From an uncultured Candidatus Actinomarina sp. (GTDB lineage Bacteria > Actinomycetota > Acidimicrobiia > Actinomarinales > Actinomarinaceae), in contig CABZMN010000006.1 in NCBI GenBank assembly GCA_902526825.1, forward strand, positions 1 through 64,000: 64,000 nucleotides of DNA. The letters run 5' to 3'. Shown here piece by piece: positions 27,520 through 36,615 of this stretch. A program made the position numbers and the translations under genes. Below the pieces are notes generated by a model. That model was not told where the DNA came from. It searched no databases and was given only the letters and a program-made list of their open reading frames with translations. Numbering within the stretch: position 1 is the stretch's first letter; every line of letters begins with the position of its first letter.

Positions 27520-28877
27520 TAATCTTGTTGTCTTGAATAATTAGAAAATTGTGTATATTCCTTGCTAAAGTAAAGGTCTACTCTTCCTGTTGATCCAGAT
27601 CTATGCTTTACAATATTAACTTCAGCGACACCCGGGGCTTCTGTAGCTGGATTGTAATAATCATCTCTATAAAGCATCATGACAATATCAGCATCTTGTT
27701 CAATAGCTCCTGATTCACGAAGATCACCTAATCGTGGTCTTTTATCTTCTCTTGCTTCCGCTGCACGATTTAACTGTGATAAAGCAATGATTGGAACTTT
27801 TAACTCACGGGCTAGATTCTTTAAGTTTCTACTTATTTCCGCAATTTCTTGTTGTCTATTATCTCCAGACATACCCTGCATTAATTGAAGATAATCTACA
27901 ACAATAAGATCGAGGCCTTTTGAAGATTTAAGCCTTCTAGATTTTGCTCTAATGTCTGTGACTGTGATTACAGAAGCATCATCGAAATATAAAGGCATAT
28001 TGTTTACTTTTGAAGCTGCTTCAACAACACGAGACCACTTTTCAGGACCAAGTTGACCTTTTCTTGCATCTCCTGAAGTAACCTTTGCTTCAGAAAATAA
28101 TACTCTTTGAACTAATTCTTCTTTTGTCATTTCAAGTGAAAAGAAAGCTGTGACTTTGTCTTCTTTTGAAACATTTGTTGCAATATTTAATGCAAGCGAT
28201 GATTTACCCATACTTGGTCTTGCAGCGATTACAACAAGGTTTCCTTCTTGCAGCCCAGCAAGTACTGAGTCAAGATCTGCAAAATTTGTTGCTAAACCTG
28301 AAAGACCAGTACCCCTATTTTCAATTTCTTCAATTCTCTCAATTGCATCATTTAACACATCTGATACGCCAATGAGTCCCTCTCCAATAGCATCGTCTGA
28401 TGCAGTAAATATTGACTGCTCAGCCTCATCCATAACATTTGATATGTCCTTATCAAGGGCATAAGCTAAAAGCTCTATCCTTCCACTAGCTTTAAGTAGT
28501 TTTCTTCTGTTTGAATGTTCGAGAACAATTTCAATATATCTCTCAAAGTTTGCTGAACTAGGTACGTTTTCTATCAATCTTGCAATAGATGAAGTTTTTA
28601 AGCTTGTAGTATTTTTATTATCTTTAAAAACAGTCTCTGAAACAGTAACGCTATCAATTGGTTTTCCTGAATCAAATAAATCTTTCATTGCTTCAAAAAT
28701 TGTTTGATTTGTAGGACTATAAAAATCTGATGATTTGACTGATTCCATCAATCTATTTGCGGCATCTCGAGATAAAAGTGCACTTCCTAATAGTGCTTCT
28801 TCAGCCTCAATACTATTTGGAGGTGCTTTTTGAAGGCTTTCTAAATCTCTATTTGATACTGCTTCCGGTCCAGCCAT
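27519..28877 (-). CDS. dnaB: Replicative DNA helicase
   Basis: PPNSIEAEEALLGSALL; LVVIAARPSMGKSSLALNIA; DYLQLMQG; LSQLNRAAEAREDKRPRLGDLRESGAIEQDAD. Confidence 0.97.
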   Translation of the reverse strand: MAGPEAVSNRDLESLQKAPPNSIEAEEALLGSALLSRDAANRLMESVKSSDFYSPTNQTIFEAMKDLFDSGKPIDSVTVSETVFKDNKNTTSLKTSSIARLIENVPSSANFERYIEIVLEHSNRRKLLKASGRIELLAYALDKDISNVMDEAEQSIFTASDDAIGEGLIGVSDVLNDAIERIEEIENRGTGLSGLATNFADLDSVLAGLQEGNLVVIAARPSMGKSSLALNIATNVSKEDKVTAFFSLEMTKEELVQRVLFSEAKVTSGDARKGQLGPEKWSRVVEAASKVNNMPLYFDDASVITVTDIRAKSRRLKSSKGLDLIVVDYLQLMQGMSGDNRQQEIAEISRNLKNLARELKVPIIALSQLNRAAEAREDKRPRLGDLRESGAIEQDADIVMMLYRDDYYNPATEAPGVAEVNIVKHRSGSTGRVDLYFSKEYTQFSNYSRQQD

Positions 28878-28879
28878 AT

Positions 28880-29326
28880 TTATGTCTCCGGAACAATTTC
28901 TAGAGTTACTTCAAATGAAACATCTCCACTTAGATTGATAGCAATGTTGTGTAAACCTATTTCTTTAATTGAGTTTTCAGCTATTTGATCTTCTTCGATT
29001 TTATAACCCGAAAATTTTTCGATTGCTTCGATTATTGAATCATTTGAAATTGCAGCATAAAGTGTGCCTTCGTCAGTTGAATTTGCAGCAATTACAATTT
29101 TTGCATCGGCAAGTCCTTCTTTGATAGAGTTTGCTAACTCAATATTTTCTTCAATAGAGGCTTGTCTCTTTTCTTGCATTTTTTCTGCAAGTAAAATATT
29201 TTTTGGAGTAGCTTTTATACCTAAGTTCTTAGGAAGTAGATAATTTCTTGCATAACCTTTAGTAACCTCAACAACGTCTCCTTTTTTACCAAGTTTCTTA
29301 ATGTCTTGATTTAAAATTAATTTCAT
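28880..29326 (-). CDS. rplI: 50S ribosomal protein L9
   Basis: MKLILNQDIKKLGKKGDVVEVTKGYARNYLLPKNLG. Confidence 0.97.
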   Translation of the reverse strand: MKLILNQDIKKLGKKGDVVEVTKGYARNYLLPKNLGIKATPKNILLAEKMQEKRQASIEENIELANSIKEGLADAKIVIAANSTDEGTLYAAISNDSIIEAIEKFSGYKIEEDQIAENSIKEIGLHNIAINLSGDVSFEVTLEIVPET

Positions 29327-29607
29327 CTTCTGTTGTAGGATTGCTTATAAGAACTTGTTGTTACGTAAGGTAAAAGAGCTAACTCTCTACCAATTTTTAC
29401 GAGTCTGGCAATTTTTGCCTGTTCTTGTTTAGTTATGCCTGTAATTAAGCTAGATCTGATTTTTCCTCTATCAGATAAAAATTTTTCTAAAAGTTTTACA
29501 TCTTTATATGTTGCATTTTCTATCTGCTCTTTAGAAATTCTCCTATGTTTTGGAGCTTCATATTTTGATAACTTTGGCTTACTTGATCTGTTGTTTGATT
29601 TACCCAT
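29323..29607 (-). CDS. rpsR: 30S ribosomal protein S18
   Basis: YKDVKLLEKFLSDRGKI...RSSLITGITKQEQAKIARLVKIGRELALLPY. Confidence 0.95.
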   Translation of the reverse strand: MGKSNNRSSKPKLSKYEAPKHRRISKEQIENATYKDVKLLEKFLSDRGKIRSSLITGITKQEQAKIARLVKIGRELALLPYVTTSSYKQSYNRR

Positions 29608-29615
29608 GATATACC

Positions 29616-30041
29616 TTAAAACGGAGCTTCGTTCTCTTCGAAATCATCTCTTGCTTTAGGTGTTTCTGATACGCTACCTCCACCTGATGTTCTCTCAACA
29701 TTTGCTCTTGCCCATCTCAGACTAGGTGCAATTTCATCGATAGCTATATCCACTACTGATCTGTTCTGTCCATCTTGTGTCTCCCAAGATCTATAATTTA
29801 ATCTACCAACAACGATTACTCTCATTCCTTTTTGTAATGTTGAAGATGCATTTTCTGCCATATCGTTCCAAACTGTTCCCTGGAAGAACATTGGCTCACC
29901 TTCGTCCCAAGATCCGTCATTGTTTCTTTTTCTTTTGTTTTGTGCAATTCTTATCTCAGCTAATGTCGCACCAGAGTCTGTGACTCTTACCTCTGGATCA
30001 GCTGTTAAATTTCCAATTATTGTTACTGTGTTATCTACCAT
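29616..30041 (-). CDS. ssb: Single-stranded DNA-binding protein
   Basis: NTVTIIGNLTADPEVR...VVGRLNYRSWE; C-terminal acidic tail ENEAPF. Confidence 0.96.
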   Translation of the reverse strand: MVDNTVTIIGNLTADPEVRVTDSGATLAEIRIAQNKRKRNNDGSWDEGEPMFFQGTVWNDMAENASSTLQKGMRVIVVGRLNYRSWETQDGQNRSVVDIAIDEIAPSLRWARANVERTSGGGSVSETPKARDDFEENEAPF

Positions 30042-30051
30042 TTCTCTACCT

Positions 30052-30339
30052 CTAGCTTTCCATCTTTAACACTTTGTGTCTAATAACATCATCAGATATT
30101 TTTAGCACTCTATCTAACTCTCCAGGAATATTTCCAGGACCTTCAAATGAAGTGATTGTATAAATCCCTTCATTGAAAGTATCAATTTGATAAGCAAGTT
30201 TTCTTTTTTGCCAAACTCCTTGATCTGATACGTTACCACCATTTGTGGTGATTAAATCAGTTATAGTTTTGTGGATTTCTTCAACAACGCTGTCTTCAGC
30301 GGTCGGTCTCACAATTGAGACTAAATCATATTTACTCAT
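30052..30339 (-). CDS. rpsF: 30S ribosomal protein S6
   Basis: YDLVSIVRPTAEDSVVEEIHKTI...GVWQKRKLAYQIDTFNEGIY; synteny. Confidence 0.93.
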   Translation of the reverse strand: MSKYDLVSIVRPTAEDSVVEEIHKTITDLITTNGGNVSDQGVWQKRKLAYQIDTFNEGIYTITSFEGPGNIPGELDRVLKISDDVIRHKVLKMES

Positions 30340-30358
30340 ATATCTCCTATGGACACTT

Positions 30359-30385
30359 GTACGTGGCTTCTTACGAAGCAGGTAC
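30359..30385 (-). promoter_or_regulatory. Hairpin in rpsF 5' leader
   Basis: Minus strand GTACCTGCTTC-GTAA-GAAGCCACGTAC. Confidence 0.5.
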
Positions 30386-30410
30386 CTATTAATTTAATAC
30401 TAGATATGGG

Positions 30411-31274
30411 TTATGACAGAATTTTTTTAACTTCTTTTTTCCACTCTTCAAGATTTTCTAATAAAGAATCACCCGAATCATATGAGTGATCATCAGTAGG
30501 AAATTCTTTATTTTCAATGTCTTTTTTGAAATTTTTCATTGCTTCAACAACCCTGTCATATTGGTTATCATACCTTTTCACAAATTTTGCATCTATATAC
30601 TCTTTAGATTTCATACCAAGAAGATCATGATAAACAAGTACTTGTCCATCGACATGTACCCCGGCACCTATCCCAATTGTAGGAATAGAAACTTGTTCAG
30701 TTATAGTTTGAGCAACTACCTTTGGCACTCCTTCTAGGACAAAAGAAAAGCATCCTAATGAATCTAAGAGAATTGCGTCTTCCAATAATTCTTTTGCAAG
30801 CTCTAGTGTTTTTCCTTGAACTTTATATCCACCCATAATATTTTTTGATTGTGGTGTTAATCCTAAGTGACCCATTACAGGAATTTCAGCATTGATTAAT
30901 GCTTTTATCATTTTTTCTCTTTTTTTTCCACCTTCTATTTTTACAGCGTCAGCTTTACCTTCTTGAATAAATCTTGCAGCATTTTTTATTGTTTCCTCTT
31001 CAGAGACGTGATAGCTCATATAGGGCATATCTGCTACAACAAGTGAGTTTGGATTTGCTCTTGTTACCGCTTTGACGTGGTGAAGCATTTCATCAACAGT
31101 AACTGAGAGTGTATCGTCATAACCTAAAACTACCTGAGCAAGTGAATCTCCAACAAGAATGATGTCTATTTCTGCATCAGATATTGCTTTTGATGAAGGA
31201 TAATCGTACGCGGTCATCATCGATATGACGCGTTCTTGTTTTAATTTAATTATTTTAGGTACTGTTATTTTCAT
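30411..31274 (-). CDS. panB: 3-methyl-2-oxobutanoate hydroxymethyltransferase
   Basis: MMTAYDYPSSKAISDAEIDIILVGDSLAQVVLGYDDTLSVT; VKIEGG; GLTPQS; IGIGAG; VYHDLLG. Confidence 0.96.
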   Translation of the reverse strand: MKITVPKIIKLKQERVISMMTAYDYPSSKAISDAEIDIILVGDSLAQVVLGYDDTLSVTVDEMLHHVKAVTRANPNSLVVADMPYMSYHVSEEETIKNAARFIQEGKADAVKIEGGKKREKMIKALINAEIPVMGHLGLTPQSKNIMGGYKVQGKTLELAKELLEDAILLDSLGCFSFVLEGVPKVVAQTITEQVSIPTIGIGAGVHVDGQVLVYHDLLGMKSKEYIDAKFVKRYDNQYDRVVEAMKNFKKDIENKEFPTDDHSYDSGDSLLENLEEWKKEVKKILS

Positions 31275-31424
31275 TTTTCTCTCCGCCTTTTGGTCGAAGG
31301 ATTAATTTAATTTTAAACAAAAAATTCTTTAATACAACTTATTTCCCGTTAACAAATAATTTACAATTTATTTCGACATGAATAGATTCGATTTCTTAAG
31401 ATTGATTATATAAGAAAGGAAATT

Positions 31425-32060
31425 ATGTATTTTAGAATAACAATCCCAGCTCTACAGGATGGAAAAAAAGATGAGGCTGTGTCTTTTGTGAAAGATAAAG
31501 TTATGCCTGAATTTGATGGTACACCTGGCTTACTTTCAATGACAGCAGCCATAACAGGTGAGACATCTGGAATAAATATGTCGGCTTATGAAAATAAAGA
31601 AGCAAGTGATGCTATTGCTGAAAAAGTTCAAGCAACTCTAGCTGAGGCTGCATCATTTATGTCTGCACCTCCAGTAATTTATGAAGGTGAAGCTGTTTTT
31701 GGAAAGGTATATCAAAGCATTAGCAAGGAAGAGAAAAAACCTGGTTATATGAGATTGGTAGTGGGCGTAGCAAAAGAAACAGATGCTGTATTAAATTTCC
31801 TAAAAGAAAAAGTTGAACCTATTTATGAAGACTCTGAAGGACTTCAGATAACTGGAGCATTGTTTGATGGCAATAGTGCGATCAGTTGGAATATATGGGA
31901 TAGCCAGGAAGCTATGGAAAAAGCCGTAGAGAAGTTACAAGCTGCTCTTGATAGCGAATCAGAGAGCGATTTGTTTGATGGAGATACATTGGCCTACATG
32001 GGTCCTGTATATGCAGGTAAAGTATTTATAGATTTTAATGAGGGTGAGTCACCAAATTAA
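31425..32060 (+). CDS. Tandem-repeat ferredoxin-like/ABM-like protein
   Basis: Two ~95-aa repeats: MYFRITIP..DGKKDEAVSFVKDKVMPEFDGTPGLL and YMRLVVG..ETDAVLNFLKEKVEPIYEDSEGLQ. Confidence 0.65.
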   Translation: MYFRITIPALQDGKKDEAVSFVKDKVMPEFDGTPGLLSMTAAITGETSGINMSAYENKEASDAIAEKVQATLAEAASFMSAPPVIYEGEAVFGKVYQSISKEEKKPGYMRLVVGVAKETDAVLNFLKEKVEPIYEDSEGLQITGALFDGNSAISWNIWDSQEAMEKAVEKLQAALDSESESDLFDGDTLAYMGPVYAGKVFIDFNEGESPN

Positions 32061-32075
32061 AATCTCTAATTAGAT

Positions 32076-32109
32076 TAAAAAAAGAGCCCTCTTTGGGCTC
32101 TTTTTTTTT
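32076..32109 (+). terminator. Rho-independent terminator
   Basis: AAAAAAAGAGCCC-TCTTT-GGGCTCTTTTTTTTT. Confidence 0.93.
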
Positions 32110-32150
32110 GTAAAATAAATTTAGTAATAACTAAATTATTAGGAGGTAAT

Positions 32151-32768
32151 TTGTTAACAGCGAAAGAATCTCAACTTGGAAGTCTTATGGCAAGAATTGC
32201 CGCATTAGGAACTATTGTGTTCTTTGCAATTCAAGCACTGCTTATAGGACCAGATCAAGTTGGTTATAGTGAGCAATACGGAGCAATTTCAGATATGGTT
32301 GGCTTCGTTCAAAGTTTTGGAATTTTATTTACTATTTCATTAACTCAAAAATTGTTTGGAGATAATAATCCTTATTTCCGAATTGTTAGTGCAATATTGT
32401 TTGTAGCAGCAGTTATAACACTAACAGGATCTCTTGCATCTACAGGAAATGCAAACAGTGTGTTCGATACTGTATTAACAGCAGATCAGACTGGAGCAGT
32501 TGCTAGTAATGGTCAATTAGTAACTTTTATTTTGTTTGGTATATGGGCTTTATGTCTTATAAGTGCAGATGAAAACAATCTTGTACCATCATGGGGAAGA
32601 GTTTCGGGTCAAGGAGCAGCCTATCTGATTATTGTTGCTCAAATAGGTATATTTTTTGGGTTAATACCAGCTAATGCTTTTGTTCCTTTGTTTTTGCTTG
32701 GTGGAGTAGTTTTATTTCCAATCTTCACATGGGGCATAAGTGTAGCCTTTAGCTCAACTGGAAATTAA
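32151..32768 (+). CDS. Six-TM membrane protein of the ABM-associated family
   Basis: TTG start after AGGAGG; GPDQVGYSEQYG loop and VPSWGRVSGQGAAY, GGVVLFPIFTWGISVAFS; paralogous to 59118..59726 and 61525..62139. Confidence 0.7.
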   Translation: MLTAKESQLGSLMARIAALGTIVFFAIQALLIGPDQVGYSEQYGAISDMVGFVQSFGILFTISLTQKLFGDNNPYFRIVSAILFVAAVITLTGSLASTGNANSVFDTVLTADQTGAVASNGQLVTFILFGIWALCLISADENNLVPSWGRVSGQGAAYLIIVAQIGIFFGLIPANAFVPLFLLGGVVLFPIFTWGISVAFSSTGN

Positions 32769-32772
32769 GAAT

Positions 32773-32802
32773 AAAAAAGGACCGGTCTTCTGGTCCTTTT
32801 TT
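32773..32802 (+). terminator. Rho-independent terminator
   Basis: AAAAAAGGACC-GGTCTTCT-GGTCCTTTTTT. Confidence 0.92.
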
Positions 32803-32809
32803 AAATTAC

Positions 32810-33418
32810 ATGTCTCTTATGAAAAATTTAAAATTAATTTTTCTAGTACTATTGTTTTCATGTATAAATGTAGAAACGTCAAACATGTCTGAGAATACTG
32901 AAAAAGCTTATTTTGGTGGAGGGTGTTTTTGGTGTATGGAACCCCCCTTTGAAGTTCTCGATGGTGTGTTAGAAGCAACTTCTGGCTATATGGGTGGAGA
33001 AACAGAAAATCCAACTTATGAACAAGTAAGTATGGGGAATACAGGCCATGTAGAAGTTGTAGAAATAGAATTTGATCCAAATATAATCACCTACTCAGAA
33101 TTACTAGAAGTTTTTTGGAGAAATATTGATCCGACTGCTTTAAATTATCAGTTTGCAGATGTTGGGTCACAGTATAGAACAGAAATTTTTACAGTTGGAT
33201 CCCAACAGATGGAGGAAGCACTTAAATCAAAAACTGATCTTGAAAATTCTGGAAAATTTGATAAACCAATAGTTACAGCAATTACGGAAGCACCAACATT
33301 TTATATTGCGGAAGAATATCATCAGGATTTTTATAAAAAACAAAGTGCTCGCTACCAAATTTATGCTGAAGCAAGTGGTAGAAAAGGCTTTCTAAAGGAA
33401 ACTTGGGGAGACGAGTAA
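32810..33418 (+). CDS. msrA: Peptide methionine-S-sulfoxide reductase MsrA, predicted lipoprotein
   Basis: AYFGGGCFWCMEPPFEVLDGV...SGYMGGETENPTYEQV...GHVEVVEI; N-terminal LIFLVLLFSC lipobox. Confidence 0.94.
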   Translation: MSLMKNLKLIFLVLLFSCINVETSNMSENTEKAYFGGGCFWCMEPPFEVLDGVLEATSGYMGGETENPTYEQVSMGNTGHVEVVEIEFDPNIITYSELLEVFWRNIDPTALNYQFADVGSQYRTEIFTVGSQQMEEALKSKTDLENSGKFDKPIVTAITEAPTFYIAEEYHQDFYKKQSARYQIYAEASGRKGFLKETWGDE

Positions 33419-33425
33419 TTCTTTA

Positions 33426-34304
33426 ATGGGCAAAAAAATTTGCGTAATTGGCAGCTCTAATATTGACCAATTTTCATACGTTAATAAATTTCCTCAAGAG
33501 GGAGAAACAATAATTGGCGAATCTTTTAAAACTGGATTTGGTGGAAAAGGAGCCAACCAAGCCGTAATGGCAGGAATCCTTGGTTCTGATGTATATATTA
33601 TTTCATGTTTGGGGAATGATATATTTGCAGAATCAACAATTGATAACTTTAAAAAAAATAAAGTTAACACAGAATATATACAAAGAGCTGATGTTTCAAG
33701 TGGTGTTGCACCTATCTGGGTAGATTCAGGCGGTGAAAATAAAATTGTTGTTATCCCAGGAGCAAATAATGAAATCAATGCTGAAGATGCGATAAATTCA
33801 ATAAAGAAAATTGAAAATGTTTCTTATGTCGTTGGGCAAGCGGAGATACCAATGAAAGTAAACGATAAGGTATTTCATTATTCAAAAAGCAACAACATAT
33901 TAACAATATTTAATCCAGCACCAGGAATGGAATTAGAAGATAAGTTCCTAGATAATGTAGATTGGCTTATACCAAACGAATATGAATTTGAAATTATCAG
34001 TGGGCTAAAACTGTCAGAAGAAAATATTTTAGATTTCTCTTCTAAAATTTATTCAAATTTAATTGTTACCCTTGGAAAACGGGGAGCTTTTCTAGTCGAA
34101 GATACTAATCTAATAGAATTTGGAGCACCTACTGTAGAAGTGGCAGATACGACTGGTGCTGGTGATGCTTTCGTTGGTACATTCGTACATGGATTATCAG
34201 AGAATTTAACTGCAAAGGAATCAATAAAGCTAGCAATTGAAAAAGCGAGTTCTTCTGTGCAGAGAAAAGGTACTCAGTCTTCTTATTCGTCCTCTTCAGA
34301 ATAA
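33426..34304 (+). CDS. rbsK: Ribokinase / PfkB family kinase
   Basis: GSSNIDQFSYV...GFGGKGANQAVMAG...TTGAGDAFVGTFVHGL. Confidence 0.92.
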   Translation: MGKKICVIGSSNIDQFSYVNKFPQEGETIIGESFKTGFGGKGANQAVMAGILGSDVYIISCLGNDIFAESTIDNFKKNKVNTEYIQRADVSSGVAPIWVDSGGENKIVVIPGANNEINAEDAINSIKKIENVSYVVGQAEIPMKVNDKVFHYSKSNNILTIFNPAPGMELEDKFLDNVDWLIPNEYEFEIISGLKLSEENILDFSSKIYSNLIVTLGKRGAFLVEDTNLIEFGAPTVEVADTTGAGDAFVGTFVHGLSENLTAKESIKLAIEKASSSVQRKGTQSSYSSSSE

Positions 34305-34501
34305 CTCTTGTTAAACATCCAAAAAATTGTATAAGCTAGCGCGATTGCAAAGATAAAGATATTAAAGTTTGGTGTTTCATTTATTTCTAATCCAAAAACA
34401 CCATCAACAATTGCAACTGCTATCCTAAGTAAAATTCCAGAGGCAATTAATCTTCCAAAACTAAATTTTTTAATAACTGCGATTAAATTTCCTGTATCCA
34501 T
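34283..34501 (-). CDS. Small membrane protein
   Basis: 72-aa ORF with two hydrophobic segments; 3' ends overlap rbsK convergently. Confidence 0.5.
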   Translation of the reverse strand: MDTGNLIAVIKKFSFGRLIASGILLRIAVAIVDGVFGLEINETPNFNIFIFAIALAYTIFWMFNKSYSEEDE

Positions 34502-34508
34502 GAAATAA

Positions 34509-35273
34509 TTATATCTTCAAACTTGATTCAAGAATGATACTTGTAGCTTTATTAACTGACTCTAAGTAACTTTCTTTAGACAAAGCTTCTTGTCTTTTTT
34601 GATCACCATAGATTACAAGTAAAGCTCCCGTCCTTACTCTTCGATAACTACCAACAACAAATAAAGTTGAAACTTCCATTTCAGAACACAAAACTCCACC
34701 TTTTACCCAGGCATCCCATTTTTGATTTAGGTCATAAGAAACAGGCATTGAGTTTGGGTCATGCTGACCGTAAAAAGAGTCTTTAGATTGAACAACTCCG
34801 ATATGATATTTTGATTTGCTTTCAATAGCGGCAGATTCTAAGGCAGAAACCATATCTGAAGATGGAACAGCAGGAAATTCTATTGGCATATACTGTAAAG
34901 ATGTTCCTTCTTGTCGAACGGCACCATTTGCAATCACTAAATCACCAATTCTTGTGTGATCCTGCATAGCTCCAGAAGTACCAAGTCTTACTAAAGTTTT
35001 AGCACCAATATTTGCCAGCTCTTCGATCGCAATAGCAGCAGAAGGACAGCCTATTCCCGTTGATGTAACGCTTACAGGTCTACCTTTATAGGTACCAGTA
35101 ACAGTTTTATATTCTCTGTTGAATGCTATTTCTTTTGCATCATCAAAATGTTCAGCGATAAAATCAACTCTACCTGGATCACCAGGAAGAATAACAAAAT
35201 CAGCTATATCACCTTCTTTTAACTGTATGTGATATTGTTTTTCACCATCAAGCATTGATTTCTTTTCTGTCAT
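34509..35273 (-). CDS. udp: Uridine phosphorylase-like nucleoside phosphorylase
   Basis: YHIQLKEGDIADFVILPGDPGRV; TSTGIGCPSAAIAIEEL; VRLGTSGAMQ; CSEMEVSTLFVVGS. Confidence 0.92.
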   Translation of the reverse strand: MTEKKSMLDGEKQYHIQLKEGDIADFVILPGDPGRVDFIAEHFDDAKEIAFNREYKTVTGTYKGRPVSVTSTGIGCPSAAIAIEELANIGAKTLVRLGTSGAMQDHTRIGDLVIANGAVRQEGTSLQYMPIEFPAVPSSDMVSALESAAIESKSKYHIGVVQSKDSFYGQHDPNSMPVSYDLNQKWDAWVKGGVLCSEMEVSTLFVVGSYRRVRTGALLVIYGDQKRQEALSKESYLESVNKATSIILESSLKI

Positions 35274-35363
35274 GATTTTATGTTATCAATGTATTTGAAG
35301 ATGGTCACTAAATATTTTTTATAAATCTATAGAAAAATTGGCTAAAACTGATACTTTATTGTT

Positions 35364-36569
35364 ATGGGTATTCCAGAAATTATGTTTCCAAATGAAGACA
35401 TAGAGTTTATTAAAGATCCTTACCCTTATTTGAAAGACTTGCGAGATGAATCACCAATTCATTATGACAAATTATCGGGATTAAATTTAGTAACACATTT
35501 TGAAGATGTAAAAGATATACAAAAAAGTAAAAATTTTTCTTCTTCTGAACCAACAGACTATGTAAAGGATTCAGATGAATTATTAATTAACCCGAAAAAT
35601 TATGATTATTTTTGGAAGACTGAAGAATTTAATTTATTAAATCTTGAGGGCAATATTCATGATGAACTCAGAGGTTTAGTTGCTAAAGCTTTTTTAAATA
35701 GGCAAGTACAAGAGCTAAAACCATTCATGGAAAAAAAGTCAAGCGAGCTTCTTAATGGTGTTAATAATGATAAGTTTGATCTCTTGGCTGATTATGCACA
35801 GCCATATTCAATAGCTGTAATTGGAGAGCTTTTAGGTGTGCCTCAAGTAGATTATGATAAGTTTCTTTACTGGTCACACGCCATAGTAAAAATGTATGAC
35901 CTAAAAGTTTCTGATGAAAGTGCATCAGAGGCTGAAGCAGCTGCAAAAGAATTCTATATTTATATGAATAATTTAATTGATGAGAAAAACAAAAATCCTC
36001 AAAATGACATGATCTCAAGATTATCCCAAGTTACAGAAAATGATCAGAAACTAACTAAAGACCAGATAATTTGTACAGTGATATTACTTTTAAATGCTGG
36101 CCACGAAGCAACTGTAAATACAATAGGAAATTCGATAGTTGCATTATTGCAAAATAATATTCCTACTAAGAATTTGGACAAGGATCACGATATTAAAAAT
36201 ATTATTGAAGAGCTGATACGTTGGGATAGCCCTCTGCAATTTTTTCAAAGATGGGTATTAGAGGAAACGGAGATCTCTGGAATCAAATTACCTAAATTTT
36301 CAAAAATTGCAATCCTTTTAGGATCAGCAAACAGAGATGGGGAAGCTTTTGAAGATCCGGAAGAAATAAATTTCCAAAGAAGTAATTTGAACCATACAAG
36401 TTTTGGAGGTGGAGTGCATTATTGCTTAGGTGCTCATCTAGCAAGATTAGAATTAGAGGTGTCATTTAAAAATTTATTTCAAAATAATATTAGTTTGAAT
36501 GAAGAGCCTGAAAGAACCGGGGCTTTTGGTATTAGGGGTTTTAAAGAAATTAACGTATCAATTAATTAA
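35364..36569 (+). CDS. Cytochrome P450
   Basis: I-helix LLNAGHEATVNTIGNS; heme-binding FGGGVHYCLGAHLARLE. Confidence 0.96.
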   Translation: MGIPEIMFPNEDIEFIKDPYPYLKDLRDESPIHYDKLSGLNLVTHFEDVKDIQKSKNFSSSEPTDYVKDSDELLINPKNYDYFWKTEEFNLLNLEGNIHDELRGLVAKAFLNRQVQELKPFMEKKSSELLNGVNNDKFDLLADYAQPYSIAVIGELLGVPQVDYDKFLYWSHAIVKMYDLKVSDESASEAEAAAKEFYIYMNNLIDEKNKNPQNDMISRLSQVTENDQKLTKDQIICTVILLLNAGHEATVNTIGNSIVALLQNNIPTKNLDKDHDIKNIIEELIRWDSPLQFFQRWVLEETEISGIKLPKFSKIAILLGSANRDGEAFEDPEEINFQRSNLNHTSFGGGVHYCLGAHLARLELEVSFKNLFQNNISLNEEPERTGAFGIRGFKEINVSIN

Positions 36570-36615
36570 AAAACAAATAATTATTAGTGCACTGATTTTA
36601 AATCATATCTAAAAT

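Noticed and set aside
28150-28464. Plus-strand ORFs inside dnaB (27679..27888, 28150..28464, 28166..28375)
   Set aside because: Antisense shadow ORFs of a conserved essential gene.
32810-33418. MsrA or thioredoxin-like protein (21586) as the local selenoprotein
   Set aside because: Active-site codons are TGT/TGC Cys, not TGA.
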